DNA of 64,000 nucleotides, from the NCBI GenBank assembly GCA_030427585.1, contig JAUIBW010000006.1, positions 148,714 through 212,713 on the forward strand, written 5' to 3'. Made by a program: the position numbers and the translations under genes. The notes beneath the pieces are model-generated. The model saw only the letters and a program-made list of their open reading frames with translations. It was not told the origin of the DNA and did no database searches. The DNA is from Bacteroidia bacterium (GTDB taxonomy: Bacteria > Bacteroidota > Bacteroidia > Flavobacteriales > Flavobacteriaceae). This document shows, piece after piece, positions 39,004-48,047 of the stretch (within the stretch, counting starts at the first letter, position 1; each line of letters starts with the position of its first letter).

Positions 39004-39936
39004 ATGAATACTTACAACTATACATTTTCAATACTCGTATTTGCACTAGTTTTAAATGCTTGTACTACTAAAAAACACAAATCAAAAAATAATGATTCAT
39101 TAGCTACCGAGGTATTTTATTTTGGACAAAAACCACCGGGTTTGATTCCTGAAATTTTTGCACCTGGTATTGTTTCAATCAATGGTAGATTCGAAGGTAC
39201 TGTTTCGTTTTCCCCTGATCTGGAAGAAATATATTTTGGTGCTAATTATGAAGGTGGGGAAACATCTATCTATTTTTCAAGACTAGAAGGTGATCAATGG
39301 ACACCTATTAAAAAAGCAAATTTTACCAAAGGGAAAAAAAATGAAGAAATACATCCATTTGTAAGCCCCAATGGTAAAAGGATTTATTTCTCTGCTTTGG
39401 ACTCTGTTTTTGCAGATGAGAAAATTTGGTACGTAGACCGCTTAGAGGGTTCATGGGGTGATGCAATAAAACTTGATTCGCCTGTAAATGACGACCTGGT
39501 GTTTTTTCCTAATCAGGCAAAAAATGGAGACTTATATTATTTCAATTTGTCAAAATTTGAAACGTACTATACGCCTAGTAAAAATGGTAAACATACCGAA
39601 ATAAAGAAAGTTGATATTGAATTTGGTCATCATGTTTTCATTTCCCAATATCAGGATTATTTACTAATGACTGCCCAAAACAAAGAAGATAAAAGTAGAA
39701 AGGACAACGATATTTATGTCTGTTTTAAAAAGCAAGACAGAACATGGACAAAGCCAATTAACCTTGGAAATAAAGTAAATTCTAGTTTTAATGAGAAAAA
39801 TCCGACCGTCACCCCAGATGGTAAATATATATTTTTTGGAAGAGCTGAAAGAAACGGAGAAGTTGGACTGGCAAATGTTTACTGGGTAAGCACAGAGATT
39901 ATTGATATAGTGAGGCCTGGTAACCTGAAACAATAG
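39004..39936 (+). CDS. PD40/TolB-like beta-propeller lipoprotein
   Basis: A 310-residue lipoprotein (lipobox LNAC, Cys20). Repeated propeller blades carry the PD40 signature: [26 protein letters not shown] and [13 protein letters not shown], each followed by a Trp-containing strand. Likely a surface or periplasmic binding platform for proteins or glycans. It follows the receptor gene by 58 bp and precedes the esterase by 22 bp. Confidence 0.88.
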   Translation: MNTYNYTFSILVFALVLNACTTKKHKSKNNDSLATEVFYFGQKPPGLIPEIFAPGIVSINGRFEGTVSFSPDLEEIYFGANYEGGETSIYFSRLEGDQWTPIKKANFTKGKKNEEIHPFVSPNGKRIYFSALDSVFADEKIWYVDRLEGSWGDAIKLDSPVNDDLVFFPNQAKNGDLYYFNLSKFETYYTPSKNGKHTEIKKVDIEFGHHVFISQYQDYLLMTAQNKEDKSRKDNDIYVCFKKQDRTWTKPINLGNKVNSSFNEKNPTVTPDGKYIFFGRAERNGEVGLANVYWVSTEIIDIVRPGNLKQ

Positions 39937-39958
39937 AAATTAAACAAACCCTAAATAG

Positions 39959-41194
39959 ATGAAATTAATTAATTTTTTAACCCTTATCATTTTCATAATC
40001 ATTAATAGTGGATGTACTGAAGCACAACAGTCAAAGTCAATATCCAATACTGTTAAAAAAGAAAGGATCAATCACAGTGAGCGAATTACTATTGGAGAAA
40101 AATTTAAGATATACTCCAAAGTATTGGGAGAAGAAAAAGAAATTTATGTTTCGTTACCTCATAAGTACGAGGAGCGCGTACATGATTATCCTGTTGTATT
40201 TGTTCTAGAAGCAGAGTTTTTGTTCGAAGCTGCTAGCACGGTAACAAAATATATGGCTGCGAGAAGCAAAATGCCGCAATCAATAATTGTTGGGCTTGCC
40301 AATGGTACTCATGAAAAGCGGTATGACTTAAATCTAAAAAAATGGAATGGAAAATTAGATGAATATCTTAGCTTTTTTAACACAGAATTAATCCCATATA
40401 TCGAAAAAAAATACCGCGCCAATTCGCATAGAACAATTATTGGATTATCACCAACCAACGGGTTTCTCTTTGAGGCTTTTTTATCTAAACCAAATATGTT
40501 TAAAGGATATATAGCACTATCAGCACACCTAGAGTGGAACAGAACAGAAGATATAAAACTTTTTGATGAAATTATTTCAATAGCCAATAACTCAAATTAT
40601 CCCAAAAATGCACTCTATTTGGGTAGAGCAGATAGTGATTTAATACTACATTCTAGCGCTAAAGATGCATATGTCGATGCAAAACAAAAATTAATAGATC
40701 AAAAACCTATAAATGCTACCATTAACATTGATGTTTTAGACAATGAAGAGCATTATTTAATGTCACTTGCCGGGATCAGAAATGGTTTTGCCACAATATA
40801 CCCAGATAGTTTATGGAGGAATCCAGGTTGGATTGGTTGGGACAAAGATGAAAACTATGCCATAAATCATTATAAAACATATTACGATAAATTATCATCA
40901 ATATATGGGTTTGATATTTACCCTGTAGAAGATGGGCATTCGTACGGTTATTATTTGGTAGGTAAAGCTTATTCAGCAAAAAAATGGGGCACTAATAAAC
41001 AGCTTATTGATCTTCTGGAACTAGGTATTGGGTATTACCCAAATTCTGCTAATTTGCACATAATGCTAGCAGAGGCATATTATACAAAAGGGGATACTAA
41101 GTTAGCATCAGAAATAGCAAAAAAGGCAATCAAACTGGCAGAAAAGTATCATCCTGAAGAATTAGAAGGGTATAAAAAACGATTGGCACAATAA
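39959..41194 (+). CDS. Putative esterase (alpha/beta hydrolase, IroE/Fes-like) with TPR-like tail
   Basis: A 411-residue lipoprotein or secreted protein (INSGC). The esterase domain (about 45-290) has YPVVFVLEAEFLFE and a nucleophile elbow IIGLSPTNG, in which Ser replaces the more usual GxSxG context; candidate acid is in GRADSD and catalytic His in NEEHYLMS. The C-terminal about 70 residues form TPR-like helices (NLHIMLAEAYYTKGDTKLA). Related enzymes hydrolyse ferric-siderophore esters, and the upstream TonB-like receptor would suit that, but carbohydrate or peptide esterase roles are equally possible. Confidence 0.85.
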   Translation: MKLINFLTLIIFIIINSGCTEAQQSKSISNTVKKERINHSERITIGEKFKIYSKVLGEEKEIYVSLPHKYEERVHDYPVVFVLEAEFLFEAASTVTKYMAARSKMPQSIIVGLANGTHEKRYDLNLKKWNGKLDEYLSFFNTELIPYIEKKYRANSHRTIIGLSPTNGFLFEAFLSKPNMFKGYIALSAHLEWNRTEDIKLFDEIISIANNSNYPKNALYLGRADSDLILHSSAKDAYVDAKQKLIDQKPINATINIDVLDNEEHYLMSLAGIRNGFATIYPDSLWRNPGWIGWDKDENYAINHYKTYYDKLSSIYGFDIYPVEDGHSYGYYLVGKAYSAKKWGTNKQLIDLLELGIGYYPNSANLHIMLAEAYYTKGDTKLASEIAKKAIKLAEKYHPEELEGYKKRLAQ

Positions 41195-41221
41195 AATATT
41201 TATGGTAAATAAAACAACTTA

Positions 41222-42373
41222 ATGAACACCAAAAACTTGTATATAATGATGAAAACTAGAATTATAGTATTGATTTCAATTCTTTCTGTTACAGCGTGTA
41301 AAAACAAAAATAGTAATGAAGGATTAGAATTTTCAAAAATTACAGAAACAATCATACAAAAATTAGCTGATTCATTACTTTTAGATTCTAAAATTAATGC
41401 GGTTTCAATAGGTGTATATAAAAATGGGAAAAAGCACATTGCTCACTATGGTGAATTGGATAAGGGAATAGGAAATACACCAACAGATGAAACGTTGTAT
41501 GAGATAGCTTCTGTGAGTAAAACTTTTACAGGTGTTCTAGTATCCAAAGCAGTACTTGAAGGGAAACTAAGCTTAGAAGACGATGTACAGACATATTTAA
41601 AAGAAGAATATTCAAATTTAAAATATGACGGAGCACCTATCAAAATTAAACACCTTCTAACACATACCAGCCGTTTACCAAGATTTTTACCTGATAATAT
41701 AAATTCTTTACTAACAGAATTTAATGAAAGTTTACCTTTCAAAATGTATGAGATTCAAAAAAACTATTCTAAAAAAGAATTTTTCGCAGATTTACAGACC
41801 GTGGTTTTAGATACAATACCAGGAACCAGGTATGGATATTCAAATGTAGATACAGAACTTATTGCTCATATTTTAGAAAATATTTATGATACGCCATTTG
41901 ACGAACTTTTAAAAGAGTATTTTGGTAAGATTGCCAATATGCCAAACACTAAAATTAAGCTTTCTAAAAAAGAAAAACTACAACTTGCTAACGGATATGG
42001 GATGACTAATAAATTAGTTCCTCACGAAGCAAATTCTCTATTTGGTGCAGATGGTGGCATAAAATCTACAATGCCAGATCTTGTTAATTACATAGCATTT
42101 CAATTAAATACTAAAAATACAATTGTATCAGAATCACATAAAGTAATTTATGAAAAAGGAAACCGTAAAATGAGTTATTATTGGCCAATCAAAAGCAATG
42201 AGGAATATGGAACGTATTTTCGTCACCATGGAGGTTCTTTTGGTACTCAAAATTGGATTATTATTATCCCAAAATATAATTTCGGAGTTTCTATAATAAC
42301 AAACCAAAGTGATCTTGATACAGCAGATAAATTGATGGCTGTAGTTAATCAATTAATTTTAGAAATAAATTAG
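41222..42373 (+). CDS. Serine hydrolase lipoprotein (beta-lactamase-related)
   Basis: A 383-residue enzyme; the better start is the ATG at 41249, which gives a lipoprotein signal MKTRIIVLISILSVTAC. Motifs: SVSK in EIASVSKTF, YSN in RYGYSNVDT and HHGGSFG as the third box. Distinct in sequence from the hydrolases at 8662 and 57662. It is last in the receptor/PD40/esterase operon (27-bp gap) and may act on the same extracellular substrate or on cell-wall peptides. Confidence 0.88.
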   Translation: MNTKNLYIMMKTRIIVLISILSVTACKNKNSNEGLEFSKITETIIQKLADSLLLDSKINAVSIGVYKNGKKHIAHYGELDKGIGNTPTDETLYEIASVSKTFTGVLVSKAVLEGKLSLEDDVQTYLKEEYSNLKYDGAPIKIKHLLTHTSRLPRFLPDNINSLLTEFNESLPFKMYEIQKNYSKKEFFADLQTVVLDTIPGTRYGYSNVDTELIAHILENIYDTPFDELLKEYFGKIANMPNTKIKLSKKEKLQLANGYGMTNKLVPHEANSLFGADGGIKSTMPDLVNYIAFQLNTKNTIVSESHKVIYEKGNRKMSYYWPIKSNEEYGTYFRHHGGSFGTQNWIIIIPKYNFGVSIITNQSDLDTADKLMAVVNQLILEIN

Positions 42374-42528
42374 ATATATAAAGGATTATTAAAAAGTAAA
42401 TAAACATATAATTTATAAAATTTCAAGCGCCTTTGCTGCCCAGTAAGGTTTTTATTTTTTGATCCTAAATCAAAAACCAGGGTAAACTTGTCAAAACACT
42501 ATTTAATCTTGTAGTTAATCACAAAACT

Positions 42529-42559
42529 TTGAGAGCAAACACTTTGACTACTAAATTTG
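42529..42559 (+). promoter_or_regulatory. Flavobacterial promoter (-33 TTG, -7 TAAATTTG)
   Basis: TTG (42529-42531) and TAAATTTG (42552-42559), spacer 20 bp, match the Bacteroidota housekeeping promoter. The start codon at 42588 lies about 29 bp beyond the -7 box, giving a short leader. Confidence 0.6.
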
Positions 42560-42587
42560 ATAAGATATAAATACAAATTTTACAGTT

Positions 42588-42968
42588 ATGAGAATGCCTT
42601 TTTCAGAGTTTATAACCAGCGGAGATTTAAAATTCATTATTGTTTTTTGCATATGTACTGCTATAGCTGGATATCATTTTTTCAAAAAATTACAAACTAA
42701 AAAAGACGAGGAATACCAGAAGTTGATAAAGCACCACAATCTAAAAATTGGTAATGCTGCTTTTTGGATACTGATGCTAAGTGCCTTGTCTTTATTACTA
42801 GGGTTAATGCACAGCTTTTATTTTATAGGAAAAACAGGGGGGATTGCCCCGGGATTAATCTTTCAAGGGATTTCTAATACATTAATTACTCCTGTGCTGG
42901 GGATCTGTCTATATATGATTTGTAGAATTTTGCACGGAATGAGTAATTCTAATCTATCAAAATCTTAA
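42588..42968 (+). CDS. Small three-helix membrane protein, MotA/TolQ/ExbB-like
   Basis: A 126-residue inner-membrane protein with three helices (about 13-30, 55-78, 92-112). The last two resemble the proton-channel core of the MotA/TolQ/ExbB family (LLGLMHSFYFIGKTGGIAPG, then ISNTLITPVLGI). It is much shorter than TolQ/ExbB and has no ExbD/TolR partner beside it. It has its own promoter and is followed 2 bp later by the DUF6624 gene. Function unknown. Confidence 0.7.
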   Translation: MRMPFSEFITSGDLKFIIVFCICTAIAGYHFFKKLQTKKDEEYQKLIKHHNLKIGNAAFWILMLSALSLLLGLMHSFYFIGKTGGIAPGLIFQGISNTLITPVLGICLYMICRILHGMSNSNLSKS

Positions 42969-42970
42969 TT

Positions 42971-43894
42971 ATGATTGTAAAGCGCATCATTTCAATATTT
43001 AGTATTGGTATTATGTCCATGGTTTGTATGGCACAGGTATCAACAGGTGATCAATTAAGACAAGAAGGAAAATTAAAGGCTGCTATCCAGGCATACAAAA
43101 ATGACTTTCATAAGTTTCCGGGAAAATGGAAAAACACCTATAATTTGGCTTGTGCTTATGCACTTACTTTTCAAAAAGACAGTGCATTCCATTATCTTGC
43201 TATAGCCTTAAAAAGTGATACATCATTGTGGGCTCTTGCTGACCCCGATTTATTTGCATTAACTAATGATAGTCGTTGGCAAAATGTTGAAACCAAACAA
43301 ATACAGAGATATCAGGAAAAGAACGGAATTTTAAAACAACCAGAATATGCTATAGAATTGCTTAGCTTAATTGGTAAAGATCAGGCTTTGAATTATTATG
43401 TAGATCAGGCAAAAGATTATTTCATGAAGCAAGGAGAGGCACCCCAATGGTATTACCCGTTGGGAGCATATAAGCAAGAGATTTCAAAGCATAATTATGA
43501 AAAAATGAAAAACCTTATTGACCAATATGGATGGCCTAAGTATTCAACCGTTGGCAAATTGGCTGCAGATGCACCTTTATTGATTATCAATCATTACGAA
43601 GATGATGATGTAAGAAAAGAATATTTATTACAAATAAAAAATAGTTGTTTTGATGGTGAGGGTAGCTGTATAGAGTATGCAAAAATCCAGGATAGGGTAC
43701 TGGTAAATGATAATAAATTACAGTTATACGGAATGCAATTCAGATATAATAGCAAGAAGAATTTAGAACCGTTTCCAATCAAAGATCCAGAATATGTTGA
43801 TCTTCGTAGGAAAGAAATTGGGTTAGAGCCAATAAGATTATATCTGAAACGTAAAATTAATTATGAATGGGATGTAAAACAAAAAAACAAATAA
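42971..43894 (+). CDS. Secreted TPR/DUF6624 protein
   Basis: A 307-residue protein with a Sec signal (cleavage near VCMAQ), one or two TPR-like helical pairs (about 25-100; LKAAIQAYKNDFHKFPGKW, NLACAYALTFQKD) and a C-terminal DUF6624 domain (about 165-300). Family marks there: DQYGWPKYSTVGKLAADA, IQDRVLVNDNKLQLYGMQF and DPEYVDLRRKEIGLEP. No known enzymatic role. Translationally adjacent to the small membrane protein. Confidence 0.78.
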   Translation: MIVKRIISIFSIGIMSMVCMAQVSTGDQLRQEGKLKAAIQAYKNDFHKFPGKWKNTYNLACAYALTFQKDSAFHYLAIALKSDTSLWALADPDLFALTNDSRWQNVETKQIQRYQEKNGILKQPEYAIELLSLIGKDQALNYYVDQAKDYFMKQGEAPQWYYPLGAYKQEISKHNYEKMKNLIDQYGWPKYSTVGKLAADAPLLIINHYEDDDVRKEYLLQIKNSCFDGEGSCIEYAKIQDRVLVNDNKLQLYGMQFRYNSKKNLEPFPIKDPEYVDLRRKEIGLEPIRLYLKRKINYEWDVKQKNK

Positions 43895-43965
43895 TGTCGA
43901 AAAAAAGTGTGAACGATAACATTTTTGAGAAGTATATAAGAATTTTATTTGACTTACTATAAATA

Positions 43966-44667
43966 TTACTTCAACAACTGAATAATATTTGTCTTATAGA
44001 TCTTTCCGATAGGGACGACATCATCACCTATAAAAATCCTATTTCCTTCAATACTTTTGATATGTTTTACTGCTACAGCAAATGATTTATGAACTTGCAG
44101 GAAATTATCTTTTGGTAATAACTCTAACAGATCGGAGATTTTCTCCCTAATCGTTATGGTTTCTGTTGTAGTGATTACCTTAACATAGTTTCCTGCAGCT
44201 TCGATATATTGTATAGTATCAATAACTACTTGTGTATATTTTTTGTTACTATGAAGAAAAATTGTTTCTGCTGTTGTGTTATTTCCAACCGTTTCGGTTG
44301 GAAGTTGTACTCTGCCAGTAGAACTTACTGCCTTGTTTACAGCTTTTAGAAATCGCTCAAAACCAAAAGGTTTTAACAGATAATCAGAGATGTTAAGCTC
44401 ATAGCCTTCTATAGCATATTCTTTATAGGCTGTAGTAACAATAACTTTGGGTGGTGAAGGTAATGTTTTTAAAAATTCGAAACCTTTTAATTTTGGCATA
44501 TTGAGATCTAGAAAAATTAAATCTATCTGATTTTTATTTAGATATTCAAATGCTTCTAATGCATCATAACAATTCTTCATCAATTTCATATTGGGTAGTA
44601 AATCGCAATATCCTTTAATAATATCATGCGCAATATGTTCATCATCAACAATTAAGTATTTGATCAT
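43966..44667 (-). CDS. LytTR-family response regulator (ABC/M1 module 2)
   Basis: A 233-residue regulator, receiver (phospho-acceptor Asp54 in LIFLDLNMPK) plus LytTR domain (FLQVHKSFAVAVKHIKSIEGN). It is a close paralogue of the regulator at 22142; TTAYKEYAIEGYEL and the SDYLLKPFGFERFLKAVNKA segment are nearly identical. ATGA overlap with its kinase gene (44664-44667). The conserved recognition region suggests the two regulators may bind related sites and cross-talk. Confidence 0.95.
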   Translation of the reverse strand: MIKYLIVDDEHIAHDIIKGYCDLLPNMKLMKNCYDALEAFEYLNKNQIDLIFLDLNMPKLKGFEFLKTLPSPPKVIVTTAYKEYAIEGYELNISDYLLKPFGFERFLKAVNKAVSSTGRVQLPTETVGNNTTAETIFLHSNKKYTQVVIDTIQYIEAAGNYVKVITTTETITIREKISDLLELLPKDNFLQVHKSFAVAVKHIKSIEGNRIFIGDDVVPIGKIYKTNIIQLLK

Positions 44668-45827
44668 AATTGATTTAGTATTAGTTGTGTTTTATATACA
44701 TCTTCTGTTATAGTACAAGATAAAGAATGTTTTTTAGGATATACCAGTTCGAGCCTTCGTTTCAGGTTATTTAAACCAATTCCGGGTTGTTTAGTATTTT
44801 CTGAAGGATCAAAATTATTTTCAACTTCAAAATGTATTTCATTTTCTTTAGCGATCATGTTAACATCAACATAAGCATTCTCTCTTAAATTTTCTACACC
44901 ATGTTTGAAAGCATTTTCTAATAGTATAATAAATAACAAAGGCATCACCTTATATCCTTCTTTTTCAATCTGAAGATTAAAATTAACTTTTATTGCTTTA
45001 TGATAACGCATTTTATGCAATTCTATATAGTTTTTTAAATATGCTACTTCTTCTTCGAGTGTAACCACATCTTTTTGACCATCATAGATACTATATCGCA
45101 TCATATCAGAAAGCTTAAGAATCAACTCTTTTGCTTTTTTTGAATCTTTATCTACCCAACCGTATAAATTATTTAGCATATTAAAAAAGAAATGAGGGTT
45201 GACCTGACTTTTTAAATGTAATAGTTCGGTTTTTGCTTTTTCATTTTTTAAAGTTAAAATCGATTTTATCTGTTTAAAAATCCATCGAACTATTAAAAAT
45301 ATGATCAATGGAAAATAGATGAAGACTATAATAACCAATACATCATTGTTCTCATATTCTTCGAGTAATATCAAAATCCTTCCTCCACCGATTACAAAAA
45401 ACCAAAAGAGTATTTTTTTTATTGTCGATTTAGAAATAGTAGGAGCTCCTTTTTTCTGGAGATAGTAATTTCTGATAAGTACTATACCTAAGATTAAAAC
45501 ATAAATAAATAATAAAGTAAAAACTGCAGTCAGTACGGGTTGATTTGAGTGAGATTCAAATATTCCGATAAAGCATGTTAATCCAGTTAGGACCGTAGTG
45601 ATTCTAATTTCATTTTTTGTCCATAGTTGAGAAGAATTTCTTTGTTTTTTTCTATTGAATAGCCATAAAAGCAATAAATATACAATACTACTTACTGCCA
45701 AAAATACGAATAAGGTACCTGTAAGTTCGATACCATAAGCCATACAAATTATCCCATCAATCCATAAAAATATAGATATCCCGAGGGACAATATCACCCG
45801 CTTATATTTTTTAAATAATAACATCAT
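44664..45827 (-). CDS. LytS-type sensor histidine kinase (ABC/M1 module 2)
   Basis: A 387-residue kinase with six predicted helices (about 10-30, 36-56, 76-92, 98-118, 138-155, 163-182), short loops, then SQVNPHFFFNMLNNLYGW (His212), N-box LLFIILLENAFKHG and G-box PGIGLNNLKRRL. The kinase core resembles that of module 1, but the membrane part has more helices, so the signals may differ. It is divergent from the ankyrin/phosphatase gene at 46031. Confidence 0.93.
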   Translation of the reverse strand: MMLLFKKYKRVILSLGISIFLWIDGIICMAYGIELTGTLFVFLAVSSIVYLLLLWLFNRKKQRNSSQLWTKNEIRITTVLTGLTCFIGIFESHSNQPVLTAVFTLLFIYVLILGIVLIRNYYLQKKGAPTISKSTIKKILFWFFVIGGGRILILLEEYENNDVLVIIVFIYFPLIIFLIVRWIFKQIKSILTLKNEKAKTELLHLKSQVNPHFFFNMLNNLYGWVDKDSKKAKELILKLSDMMRYSIYDGQKDVVTLEEEVAYLKNYIELHKMRYHKAIKVNFNLQIEKEGYKVMPLLFIILLENAFKHGVENLRENAYVDVNMIAKENEIHFEVENNFDPSENTKQPGIGLNNLKRRLELVYPKKHSLSCTITEDVYKTQLILNQL

Positions 45828-45865
45828 ATACCCAAAACTAGGGTATTAAAATGGTACAACCAAAG

Positions 45866-45902
45866 AAGTTGACAAACATACCTTATATGGGTTTCAACTT
45901 CT
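45866..45902. promoter_or_regulatory. Inverted repeat in the module 2 divergent region
   Basis: GAAGTTGA (45866-45873) and TCAACTTC (45895-45902) form a perfect 8-bp inverted repeat, 29 bp start to start, 39 bp upstream of the kinase gene. Each arm holds AGTTGA, which fits part of the LytTR half-site. A candidate regulator site. Confidence 0.4.
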
Positions 45903-46003
45903 ATAAAAGTGTGATAAAGTCACTTAATACCTATCAAAAGCCTTTGTATCCCTAATCAAACCAAACTTGTCACATTTATAATAATATCCTCTGGTTTAGC
46001 TGT

Positions 46004-46011
46004 TATGTTTG
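46004..46011 (+). promoter_or_regulatory. -7 box (TATGTTTG) upstream of ankyrin/phosphatase gene
   Basis: TATGTTTG fits TAnnTTTG. It overlaps GCTGTTATG (46000 region), which resembles the GCTGTTC repeats of module 1. No clear -33 TTG is seen. Confidence 0.4.
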
Positions 46012-46030
46012 ATCAATTAATTCAATCAAA

Positions 46031-47986
46031 ATGAACAGTCTTACAAATACTAACCATTATAAATTTCATCTATACATTATGAAAACACACGTATTTAGTT
46101 TTATTTATTCTTTTATTCTACTATTAGTATTTAGTACTGCTACTACTGCTCAAGAGCAAATCCCCAGCGATAGTATCTTAGGAAACTGGGATGGAAATAT
46201 CGTTATTAATGAAAGTAAATCAATTGGTATTATCTGGCGTTTCGAGAAATCGAATGAGGGTAAACTAATTGGTTTTATGGGACCGGCTTCTAAGGGAGTG
46301 GCAACATTACCAATGCAACACCTTGTTATTACCGATACAACACTCGATTTTGAAATACATTCTGAAGGAAGCTATTCTGGTCAAATTTCTGAAAAAGAAA
46401 TTACAGGTATCTGGAGTTCTCAAAGTGGAAAACAACTTACCTTAAATATGGCTCGGGAATTGACCAAAGAACAAATCAGGAAACGATTCAATACAACAGA
46501 AACAGCTAAAAACTCAAATGACATTCATCAAAATATTAAACTTGGTAATGTAGAAGCAGTTACTATTTTTTTAGATAAAGGTAACGATATCAATAAAAAT
46601 TATGACAAAGGATATACGCTGCTTTTGTATGCTATAAAGAACGATAGAACTCATAAAATTGCCAAGTATTTATTAAATCGTGGTGCAGATCCAAATTTGG
46701 TTTCTGATGGTATTACGCCATTAATGTATGCGGTAGGATATAGAAACTATACGATTATTAAAGAACTCATTGATCACAAAGCAGAAATCAATTATGTGAG
46801 CAGCAAAAAACAAAATGCATTGGCAATTGCCATTAAAAGTAGGGATAAAGAAGCAGTTAAAATACTAATAAATCATGGAGCAGATCCTAATATTAAAATT
46901 GATAACGAATACACAGCTATCGATTTAGCAAAAGAAGATAACATCAGAGACATTTTAGAAGTATTAAAAGTACCATATAAAGAACCTTCTGATGGTCCTT
47001 ATGTAACCGAATCTGAAACAGAGCGTATTGCTGTTTGGATAAGTGAAGGAAAAAAATACACCCAAAACATTAGCAATAAAACTCCTCAGGTAATTGAATA
47101 CAATGGGATGAAAGCAACTTTATGGGATAGTAATCCTGCCGAAGTAGAAAAACTAGAGTATAATGGAGAATTTAAAATCGCAGCTATTAGTGATATTCAT
47201 GGGCAATACGATGTATTTATACAATTATTACAACGTAATGGCATTATCAATAATAGTAAGAAATGGGGCTTTGATAATGGTCATGTTGTGGTTACCGGAG
47301 ATATTTTTGATCGGGGACCTCATGTAACCGAAGTATTGTGGTTTTTATATGACTTAGAAAAACAAGCAGAAAAAAGTGGTGGAAAATTACATGTACTACT
47401 AGGAAATCATGATGTAATGGTTCTTAATGGAAATCTACGCTCTGTACACCCTAAATACAAGGACATCGCGACTATACTAGGCAAACCTTTAGAATCTCTT
47501 TTTGCTAAAAGCAGTATTCTAGGAAACTGGTTAAGAACGCGACCTGTTTTGATCAAAATAAATAATCTTTTATTTACTCATGGAGGGCTTCATCCAGATC
47601 TGGTATCAAAAAGATTGTCAATAGATCAAATTAATAAAGAATTTAAACAACAGTTGATAGTTAATGAATTGCCAGAAGCCCGTAATGAACTTGGTACTTT
47701 TTTACATAGAAATAATGGTCCCATTTATTATAGAGGATATTTTCAGGGAGAACGGGCCACCGCAAAACAAATTGATCAATTACTGAAACATTTTAAAGCC
47801 ACACATATCATCGTTGGCCATACTACACATAGACATATTGAAACGCGATACCAGGGAAAAGTAATTGTGATTGATGCAAATATGAAAAGCGGAAAGATGG
47901 GAGAAATTCTATTGTGGCAATCTGGAGAATTCACTCGTGGTACTCTTTCTGGCGAAAAGCTTCCGATAGTATCAAAAGAAAATTAA
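46031..47986 (+). CDS. Periplasmic lipocalin-like/ankyrin/PPP-type metallophosphatase fusion
   Basis: A 651-residue protein; the better start is the ATG at 46079, giving the signal peptide (core FIYSFILLLVFSTA, cleavage near TTAQE). Order: small beta-domain (about 35-155; ILGNWDGNIVINESKSIGI); four to five ankyrin repeats (about 160-315; YTLLLYAIKNDRTHKIAKYL, GITPLMYAVGYRNYTIIKEL); metallophosphatase (about 385-640) with SDIHGQYD, GDIFDRGP, LGNHDVM, FTHGGLHPD and VVGHTTH, all metal ligands in place. The active site is close to bacterial PPP (Shewanella-like) Ser/Thr phosphatases, here placed outside the cytoplasm. It lies between the LytTR pair and the ABC ATPase (61-bp gap), so it seems part of module 2. 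Confidence 0.88.
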   Translation: MNSLTNTNHYKFHLYIMKTHVFSFIYSFILLLVFSTATTAQEQIPSDSILGNWDGNIVINESKSIGIIWRFEKSNEGKLIGFMGPASKGVATLPMQHLVITDTTLDFEIHSEGSYSGQISEKEITGIWSSQSGKQLTLNMARELTKEQIRKRFNTTETAKNSNDIHQNIKLGNVEAVTIFLDKGNDINKNYDKGYTLLLYAIKNDRTHKIAKYLLNRGADPNLVSDGITPLMYAVGYRNYTIIKELIDHKAEINYVSSKKQNALAIAIKSRDKEAVKILINHGADPNIKIDNEYTAIDLAKEDNIRDILEVLKVPYKEPSDGPYVTESETERIAVWISEGKKYTQNISNKTPQVIEYNGMKATLWDSNPAEVEKLEYNGEFKIAAISDIHGQYDVFIQLLQRNGIINNSKKWGFDNGHVVVTGDIFDRGPHVTEVLWFLYDLEKQAEKSGGKLHVLLGNHDVMVLNGNLRSVHPKYKDIATILGKPLESLFAKSSILGNWLRTRPVLIKINNLLFTHGGLHPDLVSKRLSIDQINKEFKQQLIVNELPEARNELGTFLHRNNGPIYYRGYFQGERATAKQIDQLLKHFKATHIIVGHTTHRHIETRYQGKVIVIDANMKSGKMGEILLWQSGEFTRGTLSGEKLPIVSKEN

Positions 47987-48047
47987 TAGTAAAACATAAT
48001 AGAGTATTGCAGATCTCATTTCAACTATAATCAAAAAACGAACAATT

